Assembly: GCA_023398575.1 (NCBI GenBank)
Contig: JAEWSC010000045.1
Location: 1-64,000, forward strand
Source: Bacillota bacterium
GTDB taxonomy: Bacteria > Bacillota > Clostridia > Christensenellales > Aristaeellaceae
DNA length: 64,000 nt
Reading direction: 5' to 3'
Below are positions 51,284 through 59,063 of this stretch, in pieces. The notes beneath the pieces were generated by a model. That model had not been told where the DNA came from. It was given only the letters and a program-made list of their open reading frames with translations, and ran no database searches. The position numbers and the translations under genes are program-made. Numbering within the stretch: the stretch's first letter is position 1; each line of letters begins with the position of its first letter.

Positions 51284-52498
51284 TTGGCAAAGCCATCTTG
51301 CTGCGGCGGCGCGCCTGATGCCAAAGAGGAAAAAATACGGTATGGCAAATTGATTGGAACGGTCAGCGTGCAGAGCAGACTCAAAGCGCCTGCAAGGACT
51401 TCCATCTGCTGCGGAGCCGGGCGCAAGCATTCACCCGGGCAGGCCTGTAACGCCAGCAGCAAAAAGATACAGGAACCCTGGGTGCTTGGGCCTATCGATA
51501 CGCCCGCCGGCATCGTTCCGCGCGTCAAAACGCAGCTTTCGATCAAGGACCGGCTTGGCTCATTTAAATGCAGGTGGAATATTGGCCGCATGGATTACAA
51601 GGTTGATCCAGGGTTGTTTTGCGTGGGTACGCCAGATGACCAATCCCCGGTTCTTGTGACCGCCAATTACAAAATGACGTTTGACCGCGTGCGCAGCGAG
51701 CTAGGCGGCATAAGCGCCTGGATCGTTGTGCTGGATACAGATGGCATCAACGTTTGGTGCGCTGCCGGCAAGGGCACCTTTGGAACAAAAGAACTGGTAC
51801 ACAGAATTTCCGCAACAAAGCTTGCCAAGGTGGTTTCCCACCGCACAGTGATCGTGCCGCAGCTGGGCGCAACGGGCATCGCCGCACATGAGGTGTTAAC
51901 ACAATCGGGCTTTAAAGTTGCCTATGGCCCTGTTCGCGCCGAGGACCTGAAAGCCTATCTTCATGCTGGAATGGTTGCCACCAAAAGAATGCGGACCGTA
52001 AAATTTACGATGCTGGACCGGCTGGTGCTCACGCCCATGGAGCTTGTTTTCGCCATCAAGCCGCTGATGCTTGCCTTTGGCGCAATGTTCATTCTCAACA
52101 CCATCGGGTTGGGGCAGTATGGGCTTGCCGATTTGATTGCGCTGCTGGGCGCGGTCATCACAGGCTGTATCGCAGCCCCGGTTCTGCTGCCCTTTCTACC
52201 CGGCCGGGCGTTTTCTTTCAAGGGCTTTGTGCTGGGGCTGCTCTTTGCGGTGGCCATAAACGTTTGGCAGGGCTTTGCGAACATGCAGGCATTCGGCTTT
52301 TTGAAGGCAGCGGCCTATTTTCTTTTGATACCATCCATCTCATCGTTCCTTATGATGAACTTTACGGGCAGCTCCACCTATACATCGCTGTCAGGCGTGG
52401 ATAAGGAAATGAAGATTGCGCTTCCCGCCATCATTCTTTCCGCCGGGGCAGGCGTCATTCTATTGCTTGTCAGCGGCTTTGTTAAGGTCACGGGGTGA
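51284..52498 (+). CDS. hgcA: HgcA, corrinoid protein of mercury methylation
   Basis: A 404-residue membrane corrinoid protein that transfers a methyl group to Hg(II) together with HgcB. The diagnostic cap-helix motif NVWCAAGK is at 156-163; Cys159 is the cobalt-ligand position (Cys93 in the Desulfovibrio protein). FKCRWNIGRMDYKV, LVTANYKMTFD, VVSHRTVIVPQLGATGIAAHEV and FKVAYGPVRAEDLKAYL complete the corrinoid domain. About five membrane helices fill 240-404. The first ~85 residues are an extra, Cys-rich extension (Cys6-Cys7, Cys42-Cys43, Cys55). TTG at 51284 is the likely start (AGGAGGGGG nine bases upstream); GTG 51275 is too close. hgcB follows after 9 bp. Confidence 0.94.
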   Translation: MAKPSCCGGAPDAKEEKIRYGKLIGTVSVQSRLKAPARTSICCGAGRKHSPGQACNASSKKIQEPWVLGPIDTPAGIVPRVKTQLSIKDRLGSFKCRWNIGRMDYKVDPGLFCVGTPDDQSPVLVTANYKMTFDRVRSELGGISAWIVVLDTDGINVWCAAGKGTFGTKELVHRISATKLAKVVSHRTVIVPQLGATGIAAHEVLTQSGFKVAYGPVRAEDLKAYLHAGMVATKRMRTVKFTMLDRLVLTPMELVFAIKPLMLAFGAMFILNTIGLGQYGLADLIALLGAVITGCIAAPVLLPFLPGRAFSFKGFVLGLLFAVAINVWQGFANMQAFGFLKAAAYFLLIPSISSFLMMNFTGSSTYTSLSGVDKEMKIALPAIILSAGAGVILLLVSGFVKVTG

Positions 52499-52507
52499 GA
52501 AGGAGCG

Positions 52508-52777
52508 ATGAGCATGAAGTATTTAAAGAATGTAGCCACCCTCAAGCATGATTTTCAAAAGTGCACAGGCTGCGGCGCATGCCTGAACGTATGCCCTCAT
52601 GGGGTGTTTGAGCCTTATCAAAAAAAGGTGCGCATCACCGATCTTGACCTTTGCATGGAATGCGGCGCATGCAAAAAAAACTGTCCGTTTGAAGCCATTC
52701 AGGTGCAAAAGGGCGTAGGCTGCGCCGCCGCAATACTCTCCAGTTTGCTGACAGGCAGCGAACCCAAATGCTGTTGA
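52508..52777 (+). CDS. hgcB: HgcB, 4Fe-4S ferredoxin partner of HgcA
   Basis: An 89-residue dicluster ferredoxin. The two CxxCxxCxxxCP motifs are at Cys19-22-25-29 and Cys49-52-55-59. A further Cys72 in KGVGCAAAIL and the C-terminal pair Cys88-Cys89 are marks of HgcB, matching Cys73 and the tail cysteines needed for methylation in the Desulfovibrio protein. It should reduce the HgcA corrinoid and pass Hg(II). GAGAAGGAGCG precedes the ATG. It follows hgcA by 9 bp, the usual order. Confidence 0.94.
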   Translation: MSMKYLKNVATLKHDFQKCTGCGACLNVCPHGVFEPYQKKVRITDLDLCMECGACKKNCPFEAIQVQKGVGCAAAILSSLLTGSEPKCC

Positions 52778-52817
52778 CTTGTTTACACTTCATTTAACAT
52801 ACAGAGGAGGAAGTCCC

Positions 52818-53318
52818 ATGGATTTTACACTCGAGGCACTGCAAGCGGCCCATTGGCCCCAGGTTGCCGCCATCTACCAGGATGGCATTGCAACCAAGAT
52901 TGCTACCTTTCAAAATGAAGTTCCCACATGGGAGCAGTGGGACAAGGGCCACAGCAAGGCCTGCCGCATCATCGCAAAGCGCGGCGATGAGGTTCTGGGC
53001 TGGGCAGCGCTAAGCCCCGTATCAGACCGCTGTGTGTATGCGGGCGTTGCCAACGTAAGCATTTATATCGGGCAGCCCTACAAGCAACAGGGCGTTGGGA
53101 AGGCGCTGATGCGGGAGCTGATCCGGCAGTCTGAAGAGGCCGGCTTCTGGACCCTGGAATCAAAAATAATCGCAGAAAACACGGCCAGCCTGTCCCTGCA
53201 CGCGGCCTGCGGCTTCCGTTTGGTTGGCACGCGGGAGAAGCTTGGCAAAATGGACACAGGCATTTGGCACGATGTTGTTTTGGTGGAGCGCAGAAGCCAA
53301 ATAGTTGGTTTGGATTGA
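52818..53318 (+). CDS. GNAT acetyltransferase, PAT/ArsN-like
   Basis: A 166-residue N-acetyltransferase of the phosphinothricin-acetyltransferase group. AAIYQDGIATKIATF fits the PAT start, VSIYIGQPYKQQGVGKALM carries the acetyl-CoA loop, and ENTASLSLHAACGFRLVG with a WHDVVLVER end is typical. ArsN1, a member of this group found in ars operons, acetylates arsinothricin. Position 40 bp after hgcB, behind GAGGAGG, suggests an arsenic-linked role; ArsN function is inference. A hairpin terminator follows. Confidence 0.83.
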   Translation: MDFTLEALQAAHWPQVAAIYQDGIATKIATFQNEVPTWEQWDKGHSKACRIIAKRGDEVLGWAALSPVSDRCVYAGVANVSIYIGQPYKQQGVGKALMRELIRQSEEAGFWTLESKIIAENTASLSLHAACGFRLVGTREKLGKMDTGIWHDVVLVERRSQIVGLD

Positions 53319-53347
53319 AGTTCTGCATCGTAAAACGAAGATTACCG

Positions 53348-53400
53348 CAAGGGGCTGCCTCTAAGCGCGAAAAGCGCGGGGCAGCCCCATTATATATTAT
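53348..53400. terminator. Terminator-like hairpin after acetyltransferase
   Basis: GGGGCTGCC and GGCAGCCCC pair around a loop that holds its own GCGC stem; AT-rich sequence follows. It separates the convergent hgc operon and protease gene. Confidence 0.7.
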
Positions 53401-53419
53401 CGGCATATGTTTTTCGATA

Positions 53420-55444
53420 TTACTTAGCCTCAGGCAACGGATAATGATAAAAATGCCATTGGGATTCGGGGATGACAACAGTATCCCCATTGCTTACATG
53501 GAATTCTGCCACCGCAAAATGCACGGTGCCCGCCTGGGTCAAGCCTTCCAGCTGCACATCGCCGGTCATGGTACGCTCGCCGGGCGCAATGGTGATGGTA
53601 TAGGCATGGCGCAGAAATATTTCGCCGCTGCCCTTTGGCAAAAGCTTTTGGCCGTTTGCGTCTTTACAGTAAAAGACAAGGGTAAACGCGTCAATGGTCA
53701 TCTTCTTGCTGATGTTCTGTATGAAAAGCTTGACATGAGGGTCGCCCTTTTGCCACTGAAGCTCACCATCCACAAACTTGATGGGATTCGCCGGTTCGCC
53801 GCGCAGCGCGGGCGTTTTGGCTGGCACGGGTGTGTTTGTCGGCATAGGCGCAGCCGTTGGCACAGGCGTGCTTGCTGGCGCAGGAGTGTCAACCGGCATG
53901 GGTGCGGTGGTTGCCGCAGGCGTTATTGCCGGCGCGGGTGTGCTTGTTGGCGTAGGCACGCTTGCCGGCGCGGCTGTTTTTATAGGCATAGGCAAACGGA
54001 TAGGTGCGGGGGTATGTAAGGGCTTGCCCGATGGCGATGGCGTTGGCGCGGGCTTGCGGGATGGTGTTGACCCAGGCATATGGGCTACACCGGGTTTTGC
54101 GGTCTCTGATACATTGGCCCCCTCTACACTGCGTATGGTGTAATAATAGGTCATGCCACTTCTGGCATACTTATCGTTGTACGCTGTGTCACTGACCGTT
54201 GCCACCTGCATATAAGGGCCCTCTATGGACGATGCACGGTAGATTCTATACTCTTTGGCATACCTGGCTTTGGACCATGTGAGTGATACACGTTTTTCAC
54301 CGGCCCTCACCTTGAAGTTGCGGGGCGGGGATAACGTATCGGAAAGGACGTAATAAGATGTAACCTCAATGCGCGCAGCCGGAGGCGCGGACAAATCATC
54401 ACCTGAAGCGCGCACCTCATATCGATATACACCTGGCTCTATGGCGCTTTTATCCACGTACTGGTTGGAAGTTGTCGTGCCTATCCTTTCCGCTTCGCCT
54501 GAACCCGTTATTCTGTAAATGCTAAATGATTGCTGATGTGGGGCAGCGCCCCAGCGAAGAGTGACCCCGCTTTGGCCGGCTGTTGCGCTGATGCTTATAG
54601 AGGCCGCAGTGTCAGGCGATAAAATGGGGGCCGCGGTCATGTTGGGGACAGCGGTCGGGCTCGGGGCAGCATTTGGAGCCGTGCCAGGGGCCACGGCGGC
54701 AGGTGCGATGGTAGGCACGGCTGCTTTATCCGGCGCAGACGGCGACAAATAAGCCCAGGGATACTGGATGATATCAGCGCCTTCCCTCGTGGAAAACAAA
54801 GCAATCACTTCGCTGATGTCTATGGCCCTGTTGGTGTTCTGATTGCTGGTAATCGTGGAGCGGGTGATACCAATCACTTCGCCCCGGTCATTGAGCAGAG
54901 GGCCGCCGCTGGAGCCAGGCGATACAGGCGCCGTAAACTGTATGGTTGGTACGCCGTCATCATCATACAGTGCGCTGATATCCCCCTTGGTTACCTCATT
55001 GGTAATAAACTGCGGGCTGCCGATCACAACCACCGGCTCTCCCCTGCGCAGACCGCCGCCGGATGACAGCTTAAGCGGCGCCAGAACAGGCGCTTCGGTG
55101 CCTGTATAAAATTCCAGAATGGCAACATCCTTTTCTTTGCTTGCGGCCAGAACCCTGGTGATTACGTAGAGCGCCTTGCGGTCGTCACTGACAGCCCAAA
55201 TTTCAGCTGCGCCATCGATCACGTGGTAATTGGTTACCAGCGTGCTGCTGTTAAAGGCAACAAAGCCGCTGCCGTTGCCGACAAACTCCTCATTTTCATC
55301 AATCAAGCCAAGCATCAGCACAGATTGCACCGTCTGCTCAATCGCGTCATAATCGGTTTGAAACGAGGCCGCATTGGCGGCAAGCGAAAACAGAACCATG
55401 ATTGCCAGCAGGCATGCACTTATGTTTGTTCGAAGCTTTTGCAT
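53420..55444 (-). CDS. Exported HtrA-like serine protease with FN3 domains
   Basis: A 674-residue secreted protein. A signal peptide (ends AANAAS) leads to a trypsin-like domain with the catalytic His in LVTNYHVIDG, Asp in KDVAILEF and Ser in SPGSSGGPLLN. Two fibronectin type III-like modules follow (VTLRWGAAPHQQSFSIYR; VSLTWSKARYAKEYRIYRA). Next is a long Pro/Thr/Ala linker rich in TPAP repeats, and last a ~110-residue beta domain. No PDZ domain is present, unlike DegP. It may process or sense surface proteins. The start at 55444 follows GGGGGAAGG. Confidence 0.88.
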   Translation of the reverse strand: MQKLRTNISACLLAIMVLFSLAANAASFQTDYDAIEQTVQSVLMLGLIDENEEFVGNGSGFVAFNSSTLVTNYHVIDGAAEIWAVSDDRKALYVITRVLAASKEKDVAILEFYTGTEAPVLAPLKLSSGGGLRRGEPVVVIGSPQFITNEVTKGDISALYDDDGVPTIQFTAPVSPGSSGGPLLNDRGEVIGITRSTITSNQNTNRAIDISEVIALFSTREGADIIQYPWAYLSPSAPDKAAVPTIAPAAVAPGTAPNAAPSPTAVPNMTAAPILSPDTAASISISATAGQSGVTLRWGAAPHQQSFSIYRITGSGEAERIGTTTSNQYVDKSAIEPGVYRYEVRASGDDLSAPPAARIEVTSYYVLSDTLSPPRNFKVRAGEKRVSLTWSKARYAKEYRIYRASSIEGPYMQVATVSDTAYNDKYARSGMTYYYTIRSVEGANVSETAKPGVAHMPGSTPSRKPAPTPSPSGKPLHTPAPIRLPMPIKTAAPASVPTPTSTPAPAITPAATTAPMPVDTPAPASTPVPTAAPMPTNTPVPAKTPALRGEPANPIKFVDGELQWQKGDPHVKLFIQNISKKMTIDAFTLVFYCKDANGQKLLPKGSGEIFLRHAYTITIAPGERTMTGDVQLEGLTQAGTVHFAVAEFHVSNGDTVVIPESQWHFYHYPLPEAK

Positions 55445-55810
55445 CGGCCTTCCCCCTGTATAAAGGAGATATCCAATCCGGTGGTGCCAGCGGGCTTTAC
55501 GCAGCAAGGCAAGAACGTATCCGGGCTTTCTATTTATCATACATCAGAAAGATTTTGAAAACAACCATTTCCTGTGATTGTGCAATCTACCGACCACCGC
55601 AGAAGCAAACCCATTATTTGTATTTGTTCCACTTTTTTCTACAACGCAATTATGGTATAATTCCAACCATCATCCGCTTTTTTTATAAACGAAAGAACTG
55701 CAATCACGTACCTATGTGCATTTACTTTTTACATAATAAAAAATAAAGCATTCTGCAAATACTCTCTATCGCTTCAGCACACCCGAGTCTAGGAATAGGA
55801 GCATCGAAAC
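55445..55810. other. Divergent intergenic region
   Basis: No gene in 365 bp. An extended -10 (TGGTATAAT, 55653-55661) is the clearest promoter element toward the sigma-factor gene. No clear ECF-type -35/-10 pair could be made out. Confidence 0.55.
55653..55661 (+). promoter_or_regulatory. Extended -10 promoter element
   Basis: TGGTATAAT, a TGn extended -10, with a poor T-rich -35. The leader to the GTG at 55811 would be about 140 bases. Confidence 0.45.
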
Positions 55811-56368
55811 GTGCCTGACGAACAATGGCTGCATGCAATTTATTGCGCCAATTACAAACGCCTTTATGCCATCGGCCGGCTTTTTGCCGGCAGCAGTCCC
55901 CAGCATGCGCAAGTGGTGGAGGATATGGTGCAGGAGGCGTTTCTACTCCTCTTTGATAAAAGAGAAAAGCTGTACACCCATCCAAACATTGGTGGCTGGC
56001 TGGTGGAAACAATGCGCGGGCTGATGCTCAATCATCTGCGCAAGCAAAAGCGGCGCGGCGCGCATTTGGCATTTTCGCTGGATGAAGAGGGGGCGGGGCG
56101 TTCGGTGGCATCCGATGCTTTTTATGCGCCCGAAGACGTGCTGACGCACAAAGAAAACCTGGACACACTTAAAACACTTCTGGGCGAAGAAAACGCGGCG
56201 CTGTTTTTGAGCTACTGCGTTGAAAATAAAAGCGCCAAGGAAATCGCCAAAGCATGGGGGCTCAGCGAGGGCTGTGTCAGAATGCGGGTGATGCGGCTGA
56301 AAAAAACCATTTTGGAAAACAAAGCTTTGTTTCTGGCAGTTGCGGCGATTTTTTTTGTGACGAAATAG
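55811..56368 (+). CDS. ECF-type RNA polymerase sigma factor
   Basis: A 185-residue sigma-70 family factor. Region 2 has VVEDMVQEAFLLLFDKREKLYTHPNIGGWLVETMRGLM and region 4 has FLSYCVENKSAKEIAKAWGLSEGCVRMRVMRLKKTI. An unusual hydrophobic C-terminal tail (LFLAVAAIFFVTK) could touch the membrane. GTG start at 55811 (TAGGAGCATCGAAAC). It is followed 37 bp on by a membrane protein that is a likely anti-sigma factor. Target promoters are not known. Confidence 0.88.
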   Translation: MPDEQWLHAIYCANYKRLYAIGRLFAGSSPQHAQVVEDMVQEAFLLLFDKREKLYTHPNIGGWLVETMRGLMLNHLRKQKRRGAHLAFSLDEEGAGRSVASDAFYAPEDVLTHKENLDTLKTLLGEENAALFLSYCVENKSAKEIAKAWGLSEGCVRMRVMRLKKTILENKALFLAVAAIFFVTK

Positions 56369-56405
56369 CGCTTATACAACATAGTCAGTGAGAGGGGGCC
56401 CTGAT

Positions 56406-57650
56406 ATGCGGGAGATGAACAGGCAGGAAGTTGCACAGCTGTTACGCAGCCAAATTTTCTCGCCCGCAAGGAAAATGGATTTGCCCCTTGTGGACGAATG
56501 CCTGCAATACCTGGATAAAGATTATGCCGCGGGCAACCTCCCCCATGAAGACATTGTATGGATGTGCATCAAAGCCCGGCTTCATGACAAGCGCAGGCAC
56601 GGCATTACAGTGCACCGCGCGCTTGTGATAGCGCTGGTCGCGGTACTGGTTCTGGCGCTGCTTTCCGTTGCGTACGCGCTTTTCAAACGGAATGTGTTTA
56701 ACTTCTATTTTGACGCGGGGTGGAAAAAATCCAACGGCGCGGTGCAGGAAACCGCGTATCAGCTTCTTTCCCAGAACCTTTTGCATTTGCGCCTTGCAAA
56801 TACCGATATCGACGTGCTGGAAGCGGCCTATGACGGCCATGAGCTGCGGGTGGTATACAGCCTGTGGTGGCGGGATGCCACCCAGGCGCTGCCGATGATG
56901 AGTGAGGGAATGGAAAAAAGGGGATATACCACCGATGAGATAGATACAAGCTGCTTTTTGGCCGATGGAATCGCACAGATGTGCGACTGGATGGAGGTAA
57001 ACGGTGAGTCCGTATATTTCTATGATACATGGACAGTGCAGGGGGAAAAGCCTGGACAGGTGCTATACTACCTGCAAGCAAACTTGTTTGAGTATGATAT
57101 TGATATTGGCGATCAGCTAACCATCGGCCTGCCGCTCTTGAAGGTGCCCTATACCCGTGCCGACGGTTCCCAAACCATGGCGCGCCTGCCTACGCTGGAT
57201 ACCACCTTCTCCATCCCCGTGGCGCGGGAAGAGGGGCTGTACTATAAACTAGCCCCTATGGCAGTACAAACAATTGGCGGCTATCCGATACTTGGCAAAG
57301 AAGGCTACTTCTCCCCCGTAAACGGATTTTTGCACCTGGAAATCTTGGACAGCAAGCAGGAAATGGCACCCGGTGACTATTTGAACGAATACCCGATCAC
57401 ACAATATGCATCCCACTGGTGGGAGCGCGGTATGCTCTGCGATATGGATTTTAACCCCATTGGCATCACCCAGGGAGAATCCTGGGGGCCAACGTGGGAG
57501 GAAGACGGAACCGGCAAATGCATTGCCACCTTCTCCATTACGCCGCCCGAGGCCTGGCCGCAGCAGATGCAGCTTGTGCTCACCGATGTTCTTGGAAAGC
57601 CGGTCCGGGATCAGGCGTTTGTGTTTACCATAGTACCCGATGACAAATGA
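56406..57650 (+). CDS. Membrane protein, probable anti-sigma factor
   Basis: A 414-residue single-pass protein. The cytoplasmic part (1-70, MNRQEVAQLLRSQIF...MCIKARLHDKRRH) precedes one helix (about 72-94, ALVIALVAVLVLALLSVAYAL) and a large outside domain of about 320 residues rich in aromatic residues. Placement right after an ECF sigma gene and this topology suggest anti-sigma control, but no zinc-binding HxxxCxxC motif is seen. The extracellular domain may sense an envelope signal. The ATG at 56406 follows GAGAGGGGG. Confidence 0.68.
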   Translation: MREMNRQEVAQLLRSQIFSPARKMDLPLVDECLQYLDKDYAAGNLPHEDIVWMCIKARLHDKRRHGITVHRALVIALVAVLVLALLSVAYALFKRNVFNFYFDAGWKKSNGAVQETAYQLLSQNLLHLRLANTDIDVLEAAYDGHELRVVYSLWWRDATQALPMMSEGMEKRGYTTDEIDTSCFLADGIAQMCDWMEVNGESVYFYDTWTVQGEKPGQVLYYLQANLFEYDIDIGDQLTIGLPLLKVPYTRADGSQTMARLPTLDTTFSIPVAREEGLYYKLAPMAVQTIGGYPILGKEGYFSPVNGFLHLEILDSKQEMAPGDYLNEYPITQYASHWWERGMLCDMDFNPIGITQGESWGPTWEEDGTGKCIATFSITPPEAWPQQMQLVLTDVLGKPVRDQAFVFTIVPDDK

Positions 57651-57763
57651 TTTTTTTACAGCAGCGCTTGCGTATTTTCACTATGCATGCGTTGTTTTTC
57701 TTCGTGACAAATTGAATATGCGGCGACATAAGGAGCGTAAAGGAAACAATCAAGGAGGTGCTT

Positions 57764-58885
57764 ATGAAAAGAATCTGTGTCACGACCCTGATGATCTGTC
57801 TTCTGCTGCTGCCGCCAGCCGTACACGCGCAAGGGTACATCTCCATTTCAGAAATGAATCAACAGCCGCCGGAGCGATGGATGCAGACATATGAAACACC
57901 GTGGCGCACCATTGATATTGATGTGCAGCCCGTTGTACCCGTGGCAGATACGCTGCCCATCCTCAAGGTGGTCCCTGATTTCCGGCCGCTGGATGTTTCG
58001 GGGCTGGGCGAAGGCTGGAGCAGGCGGGAGGCAAATGAGCGATCCACCTTTGGGGCTTACCTAAATAAAGACAGGTCACCCAGGCGCGAGTCGGATAATA
58101 CGACCACAACAAACTATTATCCGCCCTTTGACATGAATACTGCCTATTCAAAAAACAATGACATGACCCTGGGAGATGTGATTTTGCACCTGCGGGGCAT
58201 TATGACCGCCATGGGTGAAGACCGGGAGCAATGGCAGTACAGCCAGCCCAACCGCATTTTCATCAACGCCACCATCAACCTAAAAACAGGCGAGCCGATG
58301 TACGCGGACAGCTATACCGTTTTCCTGAACCAAATGCTGCGCGGCATCCCGCTGCTTTGCCATGTGCTGGAAGGGGTTGCCCAGCCCAAAGACCAGGAGA
58401 TGATATCCCATACCGGCCTGTCGTTTACCATCACCACGCCTGATTTGCTGTCGTTGGGCGGCAAGCAGGTAAAGGTGATAAGCCTACTGGCCGATGACGT
58501 GCCGTTATGTGATTTTTCCAAGATTAAAACAGCCATTGAAAAACAGATACAGGCGGGCCATGTGCGCAAAATTTTTGATGTGGAGCTTGGCTACGCCTTG
58601 TACAATGAACCCAATATCTATCGCAAGCCAGGCGCCGCATGGCTGCAAACGGCTGCGTTCTATGCTGTGCCCGTTTGGCGGGTGAATTGCTATTATATTG
58701 AAGATGCCAAAGGGAAGCTTCGTGACTATACGGGAACAGGTGTGCCGCAACGCGCCGAGATAGAGTACATAGCACTGATTATAAACGCCCAGACAGGCGT
58801 GGTGATGGATCGTGACGACAACCACAAGGGCTGCGGGGATTTTACTGGGTTTGTATCTTGGGAGGATGTGGGCGGCAAGCCGTAA
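57764..58885 (+). CDS. Exported protein of unknown family
   Basis: A 373-residue secreted protein with a signal peptide (1-21, PAVHAQ). The mature part is mixed alpha/beta with TNYYPPFDMNTAYSKNNDMTL, a long middle domain and GVVMDRDDNHKGCGDFTGF near the end. I recognise no catalytic motif. Position after the sigma/membrane protein pair, same strand, with AAGGAGGTGCTT as ribosome site, suggests it is part of that stimulon, perhaps the effector. The gap of 113 bp has no clear terminator. Confidence 0.65.
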   Translation: MKRICVTTLMICLLLLPPAVHAQGYISISEMNQQPPERWMQTYETPWRTIDIDVQPVVPVADTLPILKVVPDFRPLDVSGLGEGWSRREANERSTFGAYLNKDRSPRRESDNTTTTNYYPPFDMNTAYSKNNDMTLGDVILHLRGIMTAMGEDREQWQYSQPNRIFINATINLKTGEPMYADSYTVFLNQMLRGIPLLCHVLEGVAQPKDQEMISHTGLSFTITTPDLLSLGGKQVKVISLLADDVPLCDFSKIKTAIEKQIQAGHVRKIFDVELGYALYNEPNIYRKPGAAWLQTAAFYAVPVWRVNCYYIEDAKGKLRDYTGTGVPQRAEIEYIALIINAQTGVVMDRDDNHKGCGDFTGFVSWEDVGGKP

Positions 58886-59005
58886 AGCGGAATCAGCATA
58901 CGCCCAGATACGCGTTTGGAAAGGAGAAAAGAGGCACTGCTATCCTTTCACTTTCCTGTACTCACCTGTACATAAAGAACTTTTGTAACATATTCGTAAT
59001 TAGTA

Positions 59006-59034
59006 TTCACATTTTGGAAACTTTCTGGTATACT
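59006..59034 (+). promoter_or_regulatory. Promoter of peptidoglycan-binding protein gene
   Basis: -35 TTCACA (59006-59011), 17-bp spacer, extended -10 TGGTATACT (-10 at 59029-59034). TATACTATC (59029-59037) also pairs with GATAGTATA (59055-59063) right before the ATG, a dyad over the -10 and ribosome site. Confidence 0.65.
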
Positions 59035-59063
59035 ATCTCTCGTGATGTATGGGAGGATAGTAT

